From positions 7,595,427-7,659,426 of the forward strand of contig NW_024881296.1 in the NCBI RefSeq assembly GCF_018691265.1: a DNA stretch of 64,000 nucleotides. The letters are read 5' to 3'. Below the pieces are notes generated by a model. It made no database searches. It saw only the letters and a program-made list of their open reading frames with translations, and was not told the origin of the DNA. Below are positions 23,691-38,936 of the stretch, one piece after another (the first letter of the stretch is position 1; each line of letters opens with the position of its first letter). Source of the stretch: Tyto alba (taxonomy: Eukaryota > Chordata > Aves > Strigiformes > Tytonidae). The position numbers and the translations under genes are program-made.

Positions 23691-26600
23691 TCATACACCA
23701 TCAGTGCCTAGCTAGTCCGGAGCACATCTGCTGGAGGTGGGTTCAGTGACTCACTGCTGCTTCACTGTATGTGACTCATCTCTCTGACCCTGTGTTAAAG
23801 TCCAGGTTTGTGTCAATAGGAGTCGTGTTTAAACAGTCGTAAGTGAACACCCTTGACACTGCGGTCATTAAAGGTGGCATTATTTAATTTCCAAGAACGT
23901 ACAGACTGTAGCTTTCATATCCTAGCCAAATTCTAACTTGAGTATTTACTTTTTGCAACTCCAAATGGTTTCTGTCATTTTTACTGGCAACTACAATTTC
24001 ACTTCCTACCCTAAACCATACCAGGTTGCTCATATACTGTATAGTGCCACATAGAATGGAGCTTCTAGTTTTCTATTTGTATATTTGGAAAACATTTTGA
24101 GCAGAAAAGACAGCATGTAATGTTTAAGAATATTTCTTATTATTAATTTATATATTCCTCCAACTGTTCTGAGAGGTACCGGTGTTTATAAAATGCTCTG
24201 AGTTTCTCTGATGAAATGTGAGCTGTAAAAAGCAGTCACTGCTTTTAATCACAGATGAACCCAAGGTGTCATAATTACTCTGGCTCCAGATTCAACAGAG
24301 TTTACAATGCATTAGAAAAACATAACCAGCTATATGACTGCAGGGTAATTCAGTAAAAGCAAATGGACTTCTTGTAAAACAAGTTAATATAATTCATTTA
24401 TTTCAGCTTCTTCAGGAAAATCTCTTTAGGAAGAAATTAATTACTTAAGTTTCTCACTGGCAGCCAGGAGTTTATGACAACCACTGAGCCAGGGGCTGAC
24501 TCAAGCACATCATTCAGGGCACTGGTATCAGATCAGCCCTTCCCATAGTGAACCCCCTGGCCAGGCTCTGAGGAACAACTGGTCACAAGTTGGAGCCCAC
24601 AGGTTCCCCCTGCCTGACGGGGACAATCCCAATGATGAGGAATGGAGCAGCTGCACAGAATAATTCTAGGAATAATTCATAAATAAATTTCAAAGAATTA
24701 TTAACATTTCAAAGTTAGTTTCCAGAGAAAACCTGCCCACTCTGGCAGCAAGGTTTATTCCTGTGAGTCTAGCTCTCAGAAGATGTTTATCCAACAAAAG
24801 TGTCAGGAATTAGACAAGTCCCAAATACCAACTTTTCAGTGGCTGTTGTTATCCCCTGGAGCCATTCATAGTCACAGTCATTCCCATGAATAAAGAGACA
24901 TTTTTCTTCAAGCAAGAAATAATCACAGGCTATGGTTATATAACTAACTGTAATATCAGTTCTTTCTCTTTGCTTTAAATGCATACAGGACCAGATAGAA
25001 AGAGTTTCAAAACCCAAACAGACTTTCTTCCAGGCAGCAGAATACCGGGATACAATATGTGAGGCTTATCCATTCATCACAATGAGTTTTTCTCAGATTG
25101 TGTAGACAGCAGGCGTTTTATCATACCTTATACGATCGTGCTTTGTAAGAACTTACTGAAGCTACCACTAAGCTCCCTAGGTTCCTCACTAGAATCACTA
25201 CTGAAGTACAACACTTAAACTTCCCTTACCATGTAAAAAACAACAACAAAAAAGAAAGTATGGGTGCTCTGGAAAAGAATGAGGAATAAATAATTAAAGG
25301 TAAGCTGCCCTCTTAACCAGAAACTAAACTGAGCTCTATGCTGAACCATGAATAAGGCTCAGTGACTATAAAGCAACAGATGGTCACAGTATTTTGGCTC
25401 ATCAGACTTGGTGCTGCAGAGAAGAAACATATGAGTTGAGCTGGTTTCACAGGGAGACTTAACATCCCCTAACAGTGCACTTGCAGGTCTTACCAGCTCA
25501 GGTACAAATCCCTCTAAAAATCACTGCACTGCTTCTACACCTAGGCTTAACACCGACATACATGCTGTTCAGCAGAAATCACAAATCAATCCTTATGATG
25601 TTGTCCAAGATGGCAAATCCAGATGACATGCAAAGAGCTTTTTTTTTTTTCTTTTGTAAAGAATATTTGTGCCTTCTGAGCTGCTGGGACAGATAGATGA
25701 CAGCAGTATTTATAAGTAAAATTTTTGGCCCCTGTAGCTTTGGGAGGTAATTGAGACAGTCAAGTTTAGTGATATTTCTTATAACTTCTACAAGACACTT
25801 TAGAAGCTTTTAATGTGTAATTATTTGTAGATCGCTGTTATTGATTCATTAATGTCATTAATTTCTTTATCAACCCTTGAGTTTCTCAATATTCACACTT
25901 ACTGATACATGCATACTAAATTTTTTCAGCTCTCTTCTTTCTACTTTTTCTTGATAGTGAAAACTTTGCTAAGTGGTTTTTTTTCATTGCTTTTTTCTTT
26001 GAAAGACCATTTTAAAAGAACTGTTTGATACAATAATATTTATTAGAAAATTATAACCCTTGCAGTCCTTTGAAGCACCCTGTAGAGTTTAAAGGAGAAT
26101 TGCGTCTTCTGCAGAATGTTACAGGAAGTCCCAAGAGTATTGCCAAAGGATCTTCATAACGATTCAGAGGTTTTAATAGTCATTTTCTGTAGAACCTTTT
26201 GAATGTGTCTATGATTCTCTCGTAGCTTTAATAAGGCCTCTTGGGACAATCTTATCTCATTCTGTTGATAGATTTGTTGTGCTCCATTTCCTTGAAAGCT
26301 TATGGTCTGAAGGCTAGACTGCTACATGTCTGAGAACCCTCCCTGTACATTATTTGGGCAATATTGATGGTCCTTAGCATGAGCATATGGGTAAAAAAGG
26401 AAATTAGGTACTATCTATTTGTGTATGAGAAGACACAAATGGTATGTCTGAGAAGACACACAGATGAGACTTTCAGAGTTGAGGGAAGGAACCACTCCTT
26501 TGGTTTCAGTGCGCGTTGAGCCAGGCTGTTTCTGGAAGAAGTTTCTTTTCAATTTTTCCACCTTTGAGTAATATCTGTAAACTTCTCATGGCTGCTTCCT

Positions 26601-29600
26601 GTCCTTTGCATTTTATTTGTTCATCTATTTTTAAATAACCAGACAGACACACTGTTACAGTTCAATTTGTTCTTCAATATTGATTTTTTAGGCTGACATA
26701 TGATTTGCTCCCATGGCTGTTCGCAGTGACAGATCTTTGGAGCCAGGAGTTCTTGATAAAAGAAATTGCGTTGTTTCATCCAGCCACATTGTCTGGAAGC
26801 CAGGAGGGCCAGGCAGGCTAGGCCACCTGAGCTGCTCATGCTGGAAATGATGGCTGTACTTACATGACGATTTAGTGAAAGTCCACTGTATATGTCCTAA
26901 TTAGACTTGAAATAGCTGAACTCACCATTGTATGGTAAAAATGCGCTAAAATGGGAGATGCTGCCTTACCTACCTAATATAAAAAATGCTCTTTTTTTTT
27001 CTTTTTGTGCCAGAGTTTGAAGTTAACAGTTTAATTAGGTTGACGTTTCAAGTACAGTCAGAATTCATTTGGGCTGAGGTGTGATTTTTCCTGTTCATTC
27101 CTGGCTAACAAGGGGAACTATTTTTTCAGAAAATCTGAAGTCCTGAAGGGAAAATGTTTCCACTGCATTGGTTTAAACATGGTGCAAGTGGGGGTGCAAC
27201 TCTGCTCTTCTCAGGGCTGGAGGCACCCGCATCTAAAATGCAGGTGGGGTAAGACATCTACATTGGTCTTGTTTACTCTGATCGATGCTGGCTAATGATC
27301 TGACCCTGTGCACCTCTGTCCCCCATCCCCTCCACTCCCCATCACTGCTCAGAGATCGATCTGGGGGCCATCCCTGAGCTGGTCAAATGTTAGAAGTGGA
27401 CTGGAGGACGAGGAGGGAAGGATCACGGAGGCTTCCCAGCACTGTGGCTGCTACTACGGGAGTGCAGACCCCCAGGACACAGGGCAGAGAGCTGAGGTGG
27501 CCAGGGGACACAGCAGCTCCCTCGTGTCCCTCCCCTTTCCCCAGCTAGCCACCCCATTCGCACGCTACATGCTGTAGGTGTACCCAGAAGGCATTAAAGC
27601 ACAGCGATGTCCTGATAACTAGATGAAACATCAGTATGGGGTCAACAGTTTCTTTAGGAGTCACTTCTTACTCTTCAGTTTCTTTTTCAAAAAAGAAGCT
27701 TCAGTTTGCAAACAGCCATCACAAGTGGATGAGTAAAAAGCCTAACCTTATAAGTGACGGCATTATTGTGGTATTGCAGACAATGACAAAACCCAACAAC
27801 ATCTGGTCAGTTAGCATCTTTTCTGCATAAGCACAGCCATATAAATAGCTTTCATACTAATAATATTTTTTCTTTATTTATATAGTAAGACCACAGAACA
27901 AAAGAAACTATTACAACTGCTGAAATTCCACTAGAATAAAGTGTGAAATAGAGAGTAAATAGCACTTCGCATACACAAGCATCACTTGTAAAATATGAAA
28001 TGGAGACATTTATAGTAAAATTCTGTACTATCCTTAGCTACAGATGAATTATTTTCCTCCCAAATTTACAGCACACAACAATACATAGAGAAAAGCAAAT
28101 TATAGAAAATTCTGCTAAAGGAATGAGAGGAAACTAGTCAACAACTGCATCAACTATTAGATTATCTTTTATAGCTAATATAAAGACATACTCTCCTGAA
28201 AGCATGCCACAGGGTCATAATTTTGTAAGTGGAAGGCTATACTCTGAAACTATAGGCTTCATAAGGACTACAGTCTGCAGAAATGCTAAAATGTGCTGAA
28301 AGGAGTGACATTTAAATCTAATTATAGACAGATTTTCAAACTCAGCAGACAATGTAATTTCCTCTGTAGTTTAGTAAAGCTATGTTTAAAATAGTTTTCT
28401 TGATTATTCTACTTTCACAGCCAAAACCATTTCAATATAAAATGATGAGGTGAAAATTCAGTTTTCTGCTTTAACATCAGGCAGAAGAAATATGTCTTAG
28501 GGAGTTCATTTGCAGGGCTGAAGGGGAGATCTTTTCTGGCTGCAAAGCATCGTGCCATTTGTCAACAACGTAAGATATAAAAGAAGTACCTTAGGAGCAA
28601 AGTCACAAAAGTATATTGTGCAACTGTATATAAAATGCTGTGATATATGTATTTTTCATAAATATATAATGCTTTAGGATAGTTGCATCCAGCTTTTCTT
28701 TCCATCTGATCTTCCCAGAAGACAGGCAGGATTTATATGATCCTGTGGTAACAGTACATTTTGTTCTCCCAAAATCACGTCTGTCTATCTATCACAGAAG
28801 AAGAATGGGAATGTCTAATCAGACAGAAGCCTACAGCTAAAAGTTTTGGAGTGCTTACCTTCAAGTTTCTGAGTTGGTGTTTAGGCAGCTGAGCACAAGC
28901 CACCTGGCTTTCCTAAGCTGTTACAGGTGCTTTTGTGTAATGCTCCTTCGGGTCTGCCATCCTGTCCCCCTTGCCTGTGGGGAGCCGTACATGGGCCACG
29001 TTTTGCCAAAGGGGGGGGCAACATGACAGCAGCTGGGGTGTCCCCCACATGTCACACAGTTCCAGCACAGCCTGGAGACCGGGGAAGGTCACTAAGGCCA
29101 GCTCGGCCAGAGGTACTATGCTGGAAGGTAAGAACTGCACACCGAAAGGATTTTTCATCTATTGATATTTAAACTGAAAACGACTGCTGTTTCTTAGTGG
29201 GGGCTAATGGTGGAAGACACTGCATCATTAGCAGGGGAGGGTGTCAAGCAGAAAGGGCCAATGGTGACTGGCAATAGAGCAACTGGGGCAAGGATGCGTT
29301 TTGGACATGCCTGCATGCATACAAGCACCCAGAGAAGCCTGCAGGAAGTACTGACAGAGATAAAGAGCGTGGCCTGGAATAGGAGCAAGGTAGGACCCCA
29401 CCAGGGGACAAAATTTGCTGGCAGAGGCCAGCTGGGCAACTGGACATCCCTTCCACATGCTGTAGAAAAATACACTCTGCCTGTGCTTTGTACGTGGACT
29501 TACTTGCTGGCAGCAAACACCTGATTCCATCTCTTGCTCCTCCAAGCAGTGACTTCAATCACTGGAAATTAGAGCTTTAGGAGGCAGGTAAGTCCTTCAT

Positions 29601-32600
29601 GAGATTGCAAAAATCATATTGCTAGGAACTGTACTTGTCAACTTCTTAATGATTTCAGGAGGGTTTTGCTGGCACACTTGACCATGTTACTAGATGCCTG
29701 TCCAATTCTTATGGCAACCGGGGTTCAAAAAGTTATCTTCTGTTTCTGTGACTCCATTTTCCAGATATAAAATGAGGAAAACAGAATTTCCTCACTCAAA
29801 GGCTGTTAGGAGATTAAAAGCACTGAAATTTTCTCTTTTCAGTACTCAAAAACATTAAGCTGCTCAGTAATTATGGCATGATAATAACTCTGATAAATTT
29901 GTTGGGTGAATACATTTGATATAATTATGCAGTAATATACTGAGGAAAAAGTTCTTTGCAACCTTGGACCTAATTGCTGTGGGTTTATGTAGTAGGAACA
30001 GCCATCATCATTTTCATCATCAATATAATCCCTTCTAACATCACACATTCTGTGATTCTTGTCATTATTATTAGCTGACAAGTAGTACTTCTCTTCTAGG
30101 TTCCTTAAACAGTTCAGGACAACTCCGCAAGATCCTCTCACTGGTTTTGGCTATGGGAGACTTGTCTTTACTGGTATTCTGACAGGAGAACATTCAGCCT
30201 CTAGCTGCTGGATGTATATGCTTCTTGTCTTCTCATGATTGCTTCCTTTGTGCAACTGGACTGAGACTCCTTTGAGGACTGAGGGGTCTATTCAGCACTA
30301 ACCTAAGTGCTTAATATCAGTGAAGCTTAATGCTTAATATATACCACGACGCATCGTTCTTACAAAAATCTTGCTGAAACCTTCTTTTATTACAGTCTGA
30401 CTCTTCTCTGGTTTGGCTTCTTGGGACATATTGTGTCTCATGTTTCATTATTGTAATCAAACCTGAGATTAACTAAAGAAGAGTATACAGCCCCTCAGAT
30501 ACTTCTTTGATAAACAATACTTTCCCTTTCTATTCAAAAACGGATTTTGGAGGTACTGAATTTCATCAGCAGATTTGCTTTTTCTCACCAACGCTGGTTT
30601 TCACCGTTGCAGGTAAATTGTACTCTGCTGATAAAATGTTTTCAAAAAGAAACATTTCATGCGGTGTGGTAGCCACACACCATATGAAAGCCTTTGTATT
30701 TTGTAGAATTTAGCTGTTGTGAAACAGAATATGTCAGTACAATGTCCAAACAACTTATTTGTCCCCATTGACTAATAATATTACACATTATTCTAATACA
30801 CATTAATATTAGAGGTTTATTCTTCATCTTTCCTTCTCTGTGCACTGCCCAGAAAAATACTTCCCTTTACTAAGTAAACACAAAATAAGAGTAATTGTCA
30901 TTGTGGCAATATATATGATTACTAATAATTATAACTTTAATATTAATTATTAATATTGTGATCATTTTATGTTGATGAGGGATCTGATGTTGACCTGAAG
31001 AGAAAACAAAGGTCCATCTACGGCACAAAGCCTGTCAGAAATACTGTTCCTTACACTAAGTTGTACATGTACTGTCCCGAAATTAATTTCACATCAGTTG
31101 AGTTTCGTTGGAAAACCTATGCTAATGGTCAATTCTTGAGCCTGCTTTAAGATTTTATCATTAGCTATTTGCAATGAGGTAATGCCTAGGACTTCATTAA
31201 TGAAAGGACAGCTTGAAAAAGATACATAGTGTTAATTTTATTTCATTTTCCTGTTTATGAAAATGTAGTTCTAAATTCACTTTATGGGGTGTGTAGGAGA
31301 AGAGGACTTTAGCTAGGAGCAAGAGCAGGCACAGATATCATTAGTTTAAACAAAGAAGTGGGGGGAGGTAGAGAAAATCATAATGTAGCATAAACAGCTG
31401 GCAATGCTCAAAAGGGTTGCAAATGTTAGTTCCCAACCTCATCTTCTCAAAACATTTTGTAGATTTGTCTTAAAATAAGGTGTGAGAGATCAGAAGAGAA
31501 ACAGTGGCAGTGTGAGAAATGTTTTTTCCCTGGGAACTGGCTTTTTCAGTCGTCTATTCTTTATTCCTGGCAAGGTTAAGGACTTGTTTGAAGGATAACA
31601 GGCTGGATTCTGGGAAAGAGATTTCAAGAGGAAGGAAGGAATAATCTTCTTCTAGTATATGCTGTAATTGTTTCCCATATATGTCTCATCAGCCAGACAG
31701 AATAGGATCAGGTCACTGATACTTGTTTTGCCGCAAGAGCAAGAAACCAGATTTTGGTGGTGGGGGGGTGGTGCTGCTGTTTTTTAATTGCTTCGTGCAT
31801 TTCTGAAAGTACAGGGGGAAAAAAACTGTCAGGTTTTTAACTGAGGTTTTTCTGGACAGACATGCATTTCAAGCCATTTCTTTTACAGACTGTAGGCCAG
31901 ACAGGTTTTGTATTTCTTTGTCAGCATACATGCCCTCATGAATATCTGGTAAACGTTGTAAGTGTACACTGCACTCTGACAGAAGTGGATAAAACAATAA
32001 TACTATTGCATTATATTAAAAAATAAGCAGCCTGATAGCATAAAATCTCATATTAAAGTTGTCTTAATTAACAGAACTTTTTCTCTTGCCCTGTGATGTT
32101 CTTTCTGTTTAAGTGTATGTTTTCAGGGAAAAGTGTAGAATTTGGCCCTGCTGAAGTTGTAATTTTTCTAAACGTTAAAATGTCTCACATGACTCAAGAT
32201 TTGCAAAGGTATCTTGGGCTGAATGACAAAACTGTCCTTTTGTACTTCTGATAGGTTTGCTAGGTTGATCGAGAGTCAGTGGGTGAAAATAGGGCTCAAA
32301 TTAAATTTTGATTGATGAGTCAGATGACACAGTTGAGAAAAAGTAGGACACTGCAGCTTGTGTTCCCTCTAAGTGGATAAAAATACAGGACTAAATTTTC
32401 AGAAGATTCAGGTCACTGAGGTAGATTTTGGTATTCTTTATAGCAGGTGCATGTGGCAATAGTACCCATGGGCTGTTCCGGACATTGGTTCAGCGAGGCA
32501 GTGAACTGCACTTATTAAAATTTAACTCTGCTGAGGCAGAAGGGTTACATGGAAAATGACCCTGTCCAAATAGCGTGGCTATGTGGGACTATCACAAATT

Positions 32601-35600
32601 AGATGGCTTTGCTTGTGTTTCCTCATCTGTGAATAGTAACTCCTGCTTACTTCATTGTGGTACCGTGAGCCTTCAGCGATGAGGAACAAACACTGTGGCT
32701 GAGGGTTTCTGGTACGGTGTGTTGGTTTATGCTGCACTCCCAGAGGAGAGGTATTAGGCCTCAGAGCTATCACGTCTAACTGCAGAAAGAGATGGATTTG
32801 TCCTGCGGGAATGACGAAGGAAGGGTACCAGCTTCAACACTCACCCCCACCACGTGCTAACTGTAAAGCGTGTGCCCAGGGAAGAGGGTTGCCTGGGTTC
32901 TCCATCCTGCTAGGACAGTTGTAGGAAAGTATTAGAGCTTGTGCCAGCCTACAGATAAACATTAAGCTCTTTCAAACCATAGGATCCATCCAGCACAGGA
33001 AATATCCAATGTCGGACACAGGGTTTGTTTTCAGATATAGCTGAGGATCTGGGTTAGAGTGTGTTTTATGTTTTAGAGACCGGCAACGATATGCAAGATG
33101 GGTGTCTCTCTGGAATTTAAATTCTCTAGGAGTCTAGAGCCCTGAAAAGCCAAGTTGCTGTACATCTTAGCTATCAGCTATGGCTTCAGCAGGAAAGAGA
33201 GATCCCTTCCCAGAGATGCAACCCTACTTCTTCGAGGGTCCCTTAATTCTTGGGCTGCAGCCAGGCAGCACCTGAAGGTCATCCCAAGAACCTGCCTTGT
33301 GGCCCCTCTATGATCCACACAGAAGCAGCCACATCCAGCACCAGGCTTCCCTACTTTAGCAAAGTAACTTGGCCTGGAAGCAATATGTAGTTACCACAAG
33401 GTCTCATATGGGCCAGGATGGCTGCAGGCATTGTAAAGTTTACTGTTACAAACAACAACAGCTTCAAAACCATCTTCAGCCACCTGAGCCCAACCGCCCA
33501 ACACAGAGTCAAAGAGCAGTCAGTGTCAGGACCAGGCTTCGGCACACCGACTTGAGGGCATGAAGAAGTCCAAGCGCACACACCATTCAGTCTGAACTAA
33601 TTACCCAGGTCAGGGAGGCCTCGGAGAGCAGTGCTGTGCTGTGTATGCACACTGGGGCCCAGGAAAACAGAGTCAAATGGACCTGAAGCTGAAAGCTGTT
33701 TTGGCACGTTAACGTGACCTTTCCATGAGCGGGCGAGAGGGTGTGTTAGTTGTCAGTGAGAACGTCACCACTGCTGGGTCTGGGTTTACATCTATGTGAC
33801 CCACCATAGCACAAGTCCAACTCGGCCTGTTGCATAAAATTGATTATACGAATACACAAATTCTAAGGCAATGCAGACTGGATTAAAACAGGCAAAAGGA
33901 CCTACCCATACTTCCCAATGGCAGCACTAAACTAAGAGACTGGGACTGGGCCTCAATTAACCAAAACCAGAAATCATGAAAATACAGCCTAACTACTGAA
34001 AAAAAGTAATTACAGACAGGCCATTTAGAGTATAACCCTTTCTGGGGCTGTGTGTTTTGAAAGTGACCCAGAGAGAGCTGGTGGGCTTTGCTGGCACCAT
34101 CATTTCCTGGGTGCCCAAGAACCAGCACGACATCTCTCAGACAAAACCAAGATCAGTCCCAGAGGTGATAAGATCAGGAGGGAGGCTTGGAACAGCTGTT
34201 CGAGGTCACCTCAACTACTGTGTTATTTTATTTCTCTCCATAACCACCTTTAACACCAGGCTGCCAAGAAGGGGGAAGAAGTACTACAAATTCTACAGAG
34301 TAGAAGAAAGAGATATAAAGTGTTTTGTGAACCCTTATTTTCAGTACAATGTATTGAGTATCTTAACTGGTTTTCCTCTTTTCAGCATCTTGAACAAGAG
34401 GTTAAAAAGACTGATTCTGCTGGCTGACTGCACAGGACTTAAGAGGGCAAGGTCACTTTATTTAAAACACTGAATTTTATTTAATATAATGCTCTAATAA
34501 GGTCACGTTGACATCCTGAATTCTCTGAGCTATTACATTCCTTTGGTGTTAACACAGTCCTACAAATCACGGGTAATTACCTTTCTACTAAGATATGGCA
34601 CAACTTAGAATAGAACAGTGAAAAGTTTGAGGAGGCAAACTATAAATATTATTACATAAAACCATATATGTATATAGATGAATGCATGTATTAATGTACA
34701 TATATGCAGCCCTCATCCCCATTGGACCTATGCCTCTTAGGGTGACCAAGTTCCTTTTTAGATAATGCCATTGGGTAAACCTGACAGCAAGTATACATTA
34801 AATTACTTTTTCCATTACATAAAATGCTTATCTTATTAAATCAGTTATCTATCAGTTATTCCACTCAGACATCGAGATCATTGGTTAAATATGAATACTT
34901 ATTGCAACTCTAAGGAAAATTACATTTATGCTGAACAAGGCATGACTCACTTGAGAAAGAAATTGTGCCTGACCATGCATATAAGCTTTCTTGATTCTAA
35001 GTAACACCACTCCATGACGTAAACCTTCCCTTAAATATAGCCCCCAAACCAGGCACATTCATTCTTTTGCTATCACAGATCAGTGGTCTTAACCTTTGTG
35101 GACAGTGTTGCACCATGAATTTAACAGCATAAAATGATTTTTCTGAGGAAGCCACTAAATCTCAAGTCTTCTTCCCTCCCTCTCAAGTAGAATGCAGCCA
35201 GGCAGGATATTGGAAATGGCATGGACACAGACTTTGCTGACTCTTTTTCTTCCACAGCAATATTTCTACTGTCACCAGTCTGCTTGGTGATAAATTTTAA
35301 AGACCTAAATATGTCTGCACTCTCCTACCACATTTCCATCCTCCTGCCACATTAAGATGGGAATGAATCTCCTCTTCAAAGATTATTTATTTCTGTAAAG
35401 TCAGGCCATATTGTTTCAATTTTTATAAGATTCACATTATTTGACCCAAATCTAGATGATTCCCTTTAGTCAAAATAGAGCACCTTACCCACTGGAAACA
35501 GAACACATGGTAACCCATCTGACTGCTTCTCAATTTAACTACGTTTGTGTTGGTGCCTGTGAGGATGTGATTCTTCTAACCCCACACCCTGCCTGCCCAC

Positions 35601-36090
35601 GGGGGTACGACATTCAATCAGAGCCACTAGACGACCTTATATTAACTTCTGCAAAAGCCCACAAATTGCACGTTCAGAAACAATCATTCAGATTTATTTT
35701 ATTCTGCAACAACAAATGTATTATGTTCCAGCCTTCATTTATCAGATACAGCAAATTATGAAGGATTCTACTTCTTCTCAGTTGGTTAAAAAAAAATATT
35801 TATGGAAACAGTTAAATGTGCACAAATCCTTAATGCAAGTGAATTCAGAGAATCTTACACTTATGGCTACCTTTCTTCATGTATGCATAATTTAGGACAG
35901 ATCAGTCAGACTTTAGACTTGCTAGAACCACTGAATTTATACTCATGCCAAATGTGAAGAAAAATCCTGAAGGACAAATCAGTTTCCTATTGCTACTCGA
36001 TATTCAGCTGTCAGGGTGACACAGCTTTGATACTATTTCATGTTATCCACACATAACTGTTTCCTGGCTCCCACACTATCCTGGTTCATC

Positions 36091-36147
36091 CCACTCTTCC
36101 CCATTCCCCCCACCACCCCACCACCTCCCCCCCCACACACACACACC
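36091..36147. repeat. C-rich tract with (CA)n
   Basis: Runs of C separated by A or T lead into about six CA units at 36134-36146. The complement is G-rich. Confidence 0.75.
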
Positions 36148-36278
36148 TTCTCCGTTTACTGTACTGTGAGCTCATGCTATAGGTATGCCAGAGCAGAACA
36201 GGTTTGTCAGGACAAGTAATTGCCTAGTAACTGATTTTATTTACCCTGATTCTCAGGACTTACAGTTCTTCAGTGCAA

Positions 36279-36299
36279 TTTTTTTTTTTTTTTTTTTTT
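36279..36299. repeat. T21 homopolymer
   Basis: An uninterrupted run of 21 T. Confidence 0.8.
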
Positions 36300-38914
36300 G
36301 AGAGGAACAACATTTTCTTCTGACTGATGTCAAAATATTTGTGATTTTGACATGAGGCTACTCTGAAAAAAAAAATCCTTTCAGTCAACTTGAAACTTTC
36401 TATGTATTTGAGTCATTTTCAGTTATTTCTTTTTGGTGATGAAAATACTTTATAGTCCTGATATTAGTAACAGTTCCAAACATGGTTGTTTCTGCAAGAT
36501 TCATCCCTGCCTCAGGGTCTAGATCTCAGAGATTAGAGCAACAGAGCCCCAGCATCAAATCTCCTCTTTGCCATACGCCATTCAGCATGTGCCAGTCTCT
36601 GGCACTGGAGCACTGTTGTGAGCTATTGTTGCTTTTCACTGAAGCTCCTATTTTTGTCTAATGTCATTTACACTCACTGGACAAAAGACCAGAGTACAGT
36701 GGTGCCTCGCTCTGGTCACTGGCTGCCACCAGGCTGTCATCTCCCTCCAACCTGCCACTACCTCCTCCTCTCCCAGTGTCTGAAGCACTTCAGCATTTAA
36801 TTGGAAATGTCTCAGGAATAAAAGATTTTTTAAGTTAACCAGAAAGCTCAGAGAAAAATAGGCTGCCATTAACACTAAACCTCTTTATTTCAGTTTCACC
36901 TCTCTTAACAGAAAATGTCAGATTCACACGGCTCTGCGAGGGCCTTATATGTCTGATGTACAAAAGGATTTTCTCAGCCTCTGGACCACACTAGAGAAGC
37001 TGCTAGTCCAGTGATGTGATAGGGGAGCTGTCCTGTCTCCCCAGGCAGCAGAGTTAGAGAGAATACTAACTTCATCTACGGTTTTCTAGCACCCCAGGAC
37101 ACAAACGTGCTTTCTGTTTCAGTTCTATGGGTGAATTAGATTGCCTGTCTTCTCTTCTACTCTTGTAGACAGGCAGCTTGTACTTGCATTTTCTGTAGCT
37201 CAGAGGGGAGTTTGGTGTGATAGAGTGCACCAGTATCTACCAATAGTGGGTTTCTTCATGCTGCTTGCAGCTGGACATCTCCAGGAGTGGCCCAGTCATC
37301 ACTGAGCATAGTTAGCGGATGAGTGATGTGATGATGTGGTATGCTTTATTAATTGGATTCATGTTTTATTAAGAGGGATGATCACAGAAGAATGAAACTT
37401 CTGCTGGAAAAATACAGTTCTGTGACAGCCTGTTCCAGAATTTCAGTCACTCCTTGCTGCAGCATGTTGTGACTTTTTGTTATACAATACGTAACACTGA
37501 ATTTAGTACACTGAATCCTTCACTAGCTTGTTCTTTGACGAGCAAAACAATGTGAAAATGGCCATAGCATACTCTGGAATGACATAATTGCACTCACATA
37601 TAATATTATCACGGTAAATATGATCACTTGAAGTCAGAAATCTGAACGCTATTACACCTTTCTGCACATCTATCCCAATGAAATCTGTAATTAAATGATC
37701 ATCTGTGTTAAGGGCTCTGAGTTAAAACATGAACATAAACAGTGGTGGCTAAAACCCGGACTGTCCAGACATTTGCTTTGGAAGCAAGAACGTGAATGCT
37801 TTGGTGACACAGCTGTGCTGCTTTGATGTTGTTTGCCTTGTGCTCAGGCCTCCAAAAACCTGTGGGGGAAAAATCAAGTTGTAAGAGCAATGCAGGTTCT
37901 GTTCAGCAGAGTCTCCTCCTTTTTTCTCTCGCCCAGCAAGCCTCCAAGTGTGAGAGCCTTCTAAAAATGGAGAATGAGTGATTCATAAAAATGGAAAACT
38001 GAAGGAGGCCAGTAAATAATACTGTTCAGCTACTCAGCCACAGTTTCCTATTACCACTGAAAAGAGGTGTGTTCTTAGGTAAATATTTTCTAACCTTTAA
38101 GCAAATATTTGGCTTGAAGGTCGGGAAAATACAGTTTATAGCAAAGACATGCCCATTACCTATCACAAATGCAACTGTACCTACCAGCTGTTGCCATAAA
38201 TTAGATCATATTATGAAACCTATTGTATCTGGCAAACTGAGTACACTTGTTCAAAATGGAGCCCAGTATGTCACACATATTGTTTTAAATGGCTTTTCTA
38301 TTACAGATGGAGGTACTCAGTCATTTGGAATTTGAGGGGACAAGCGATTAAGTAATTGGATGGAGTTAGCCACGCATACCAAATTGGCCAGTGAGGTTCC
38401 TTGACCTCTTTTTCTGTAATGTTGCTTAAATGCACGCTGTCTTAGTGCGATGCAATCAAATATTTGTTTGGAATCCTTCCTTCAAAAGCTTGTCTGCACT
38501 ACATTATTTCAGACAGTATCCATTATTAATTGTCATTGTTACTGATTTAGATCGCCTTTTTCCTACACATCACTAATTTACAAAAAAATAATACATTTTA
38601 AGGATACACTGATGCTGGTGAAAGGTGCTGAAGTGGTGGTCTAGGGACGTGACATCTCTGCCTTTGTCCTGACAATTAACTTCTGGACACACAGCATACA
38701 TTTTCTTCAGTTGCTCATTTCAAGCCTCTCCCCTGATTTAATTGTGCTGCACCTCTGTTTGGTGCTACAATTCCTACATATAAAGAAGAACTATTTACTT
38801 TTCAACAGTTCAGGAATTCAGCTGTGAGGGAAAAGCCTGTCTTCCCACCAAAACACCAAAGTGTCCACGGGTGCCCCCTCCCCAGTTGTATGATCAAATG
38901 TGCATGCAAAAGGT

Positions 38915-38936
38915 GCACACACACACACGCACACGC
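38915..38936. repeat. (CA)n/(CG) dinucleotide repeat
   Basis: CA repeats interrupted by two CG units, about 22 bases. Alternating purine-pyrimidine sequence of this kind can take the Z-form. Confidence 0.75.

Noticed and set aside
29194..29558. Five overlapping frames of 93-105 codons on both strands
   Set aside because: Frames on both strands in the same place show low stop density. None resembles a known protein.
34057..34473. 138-codon plus-strand frame
   Set aside because: No domain, no splice context I could justify and no recognisable similarity. Length alone is not enough in 64 kb read in six frames.
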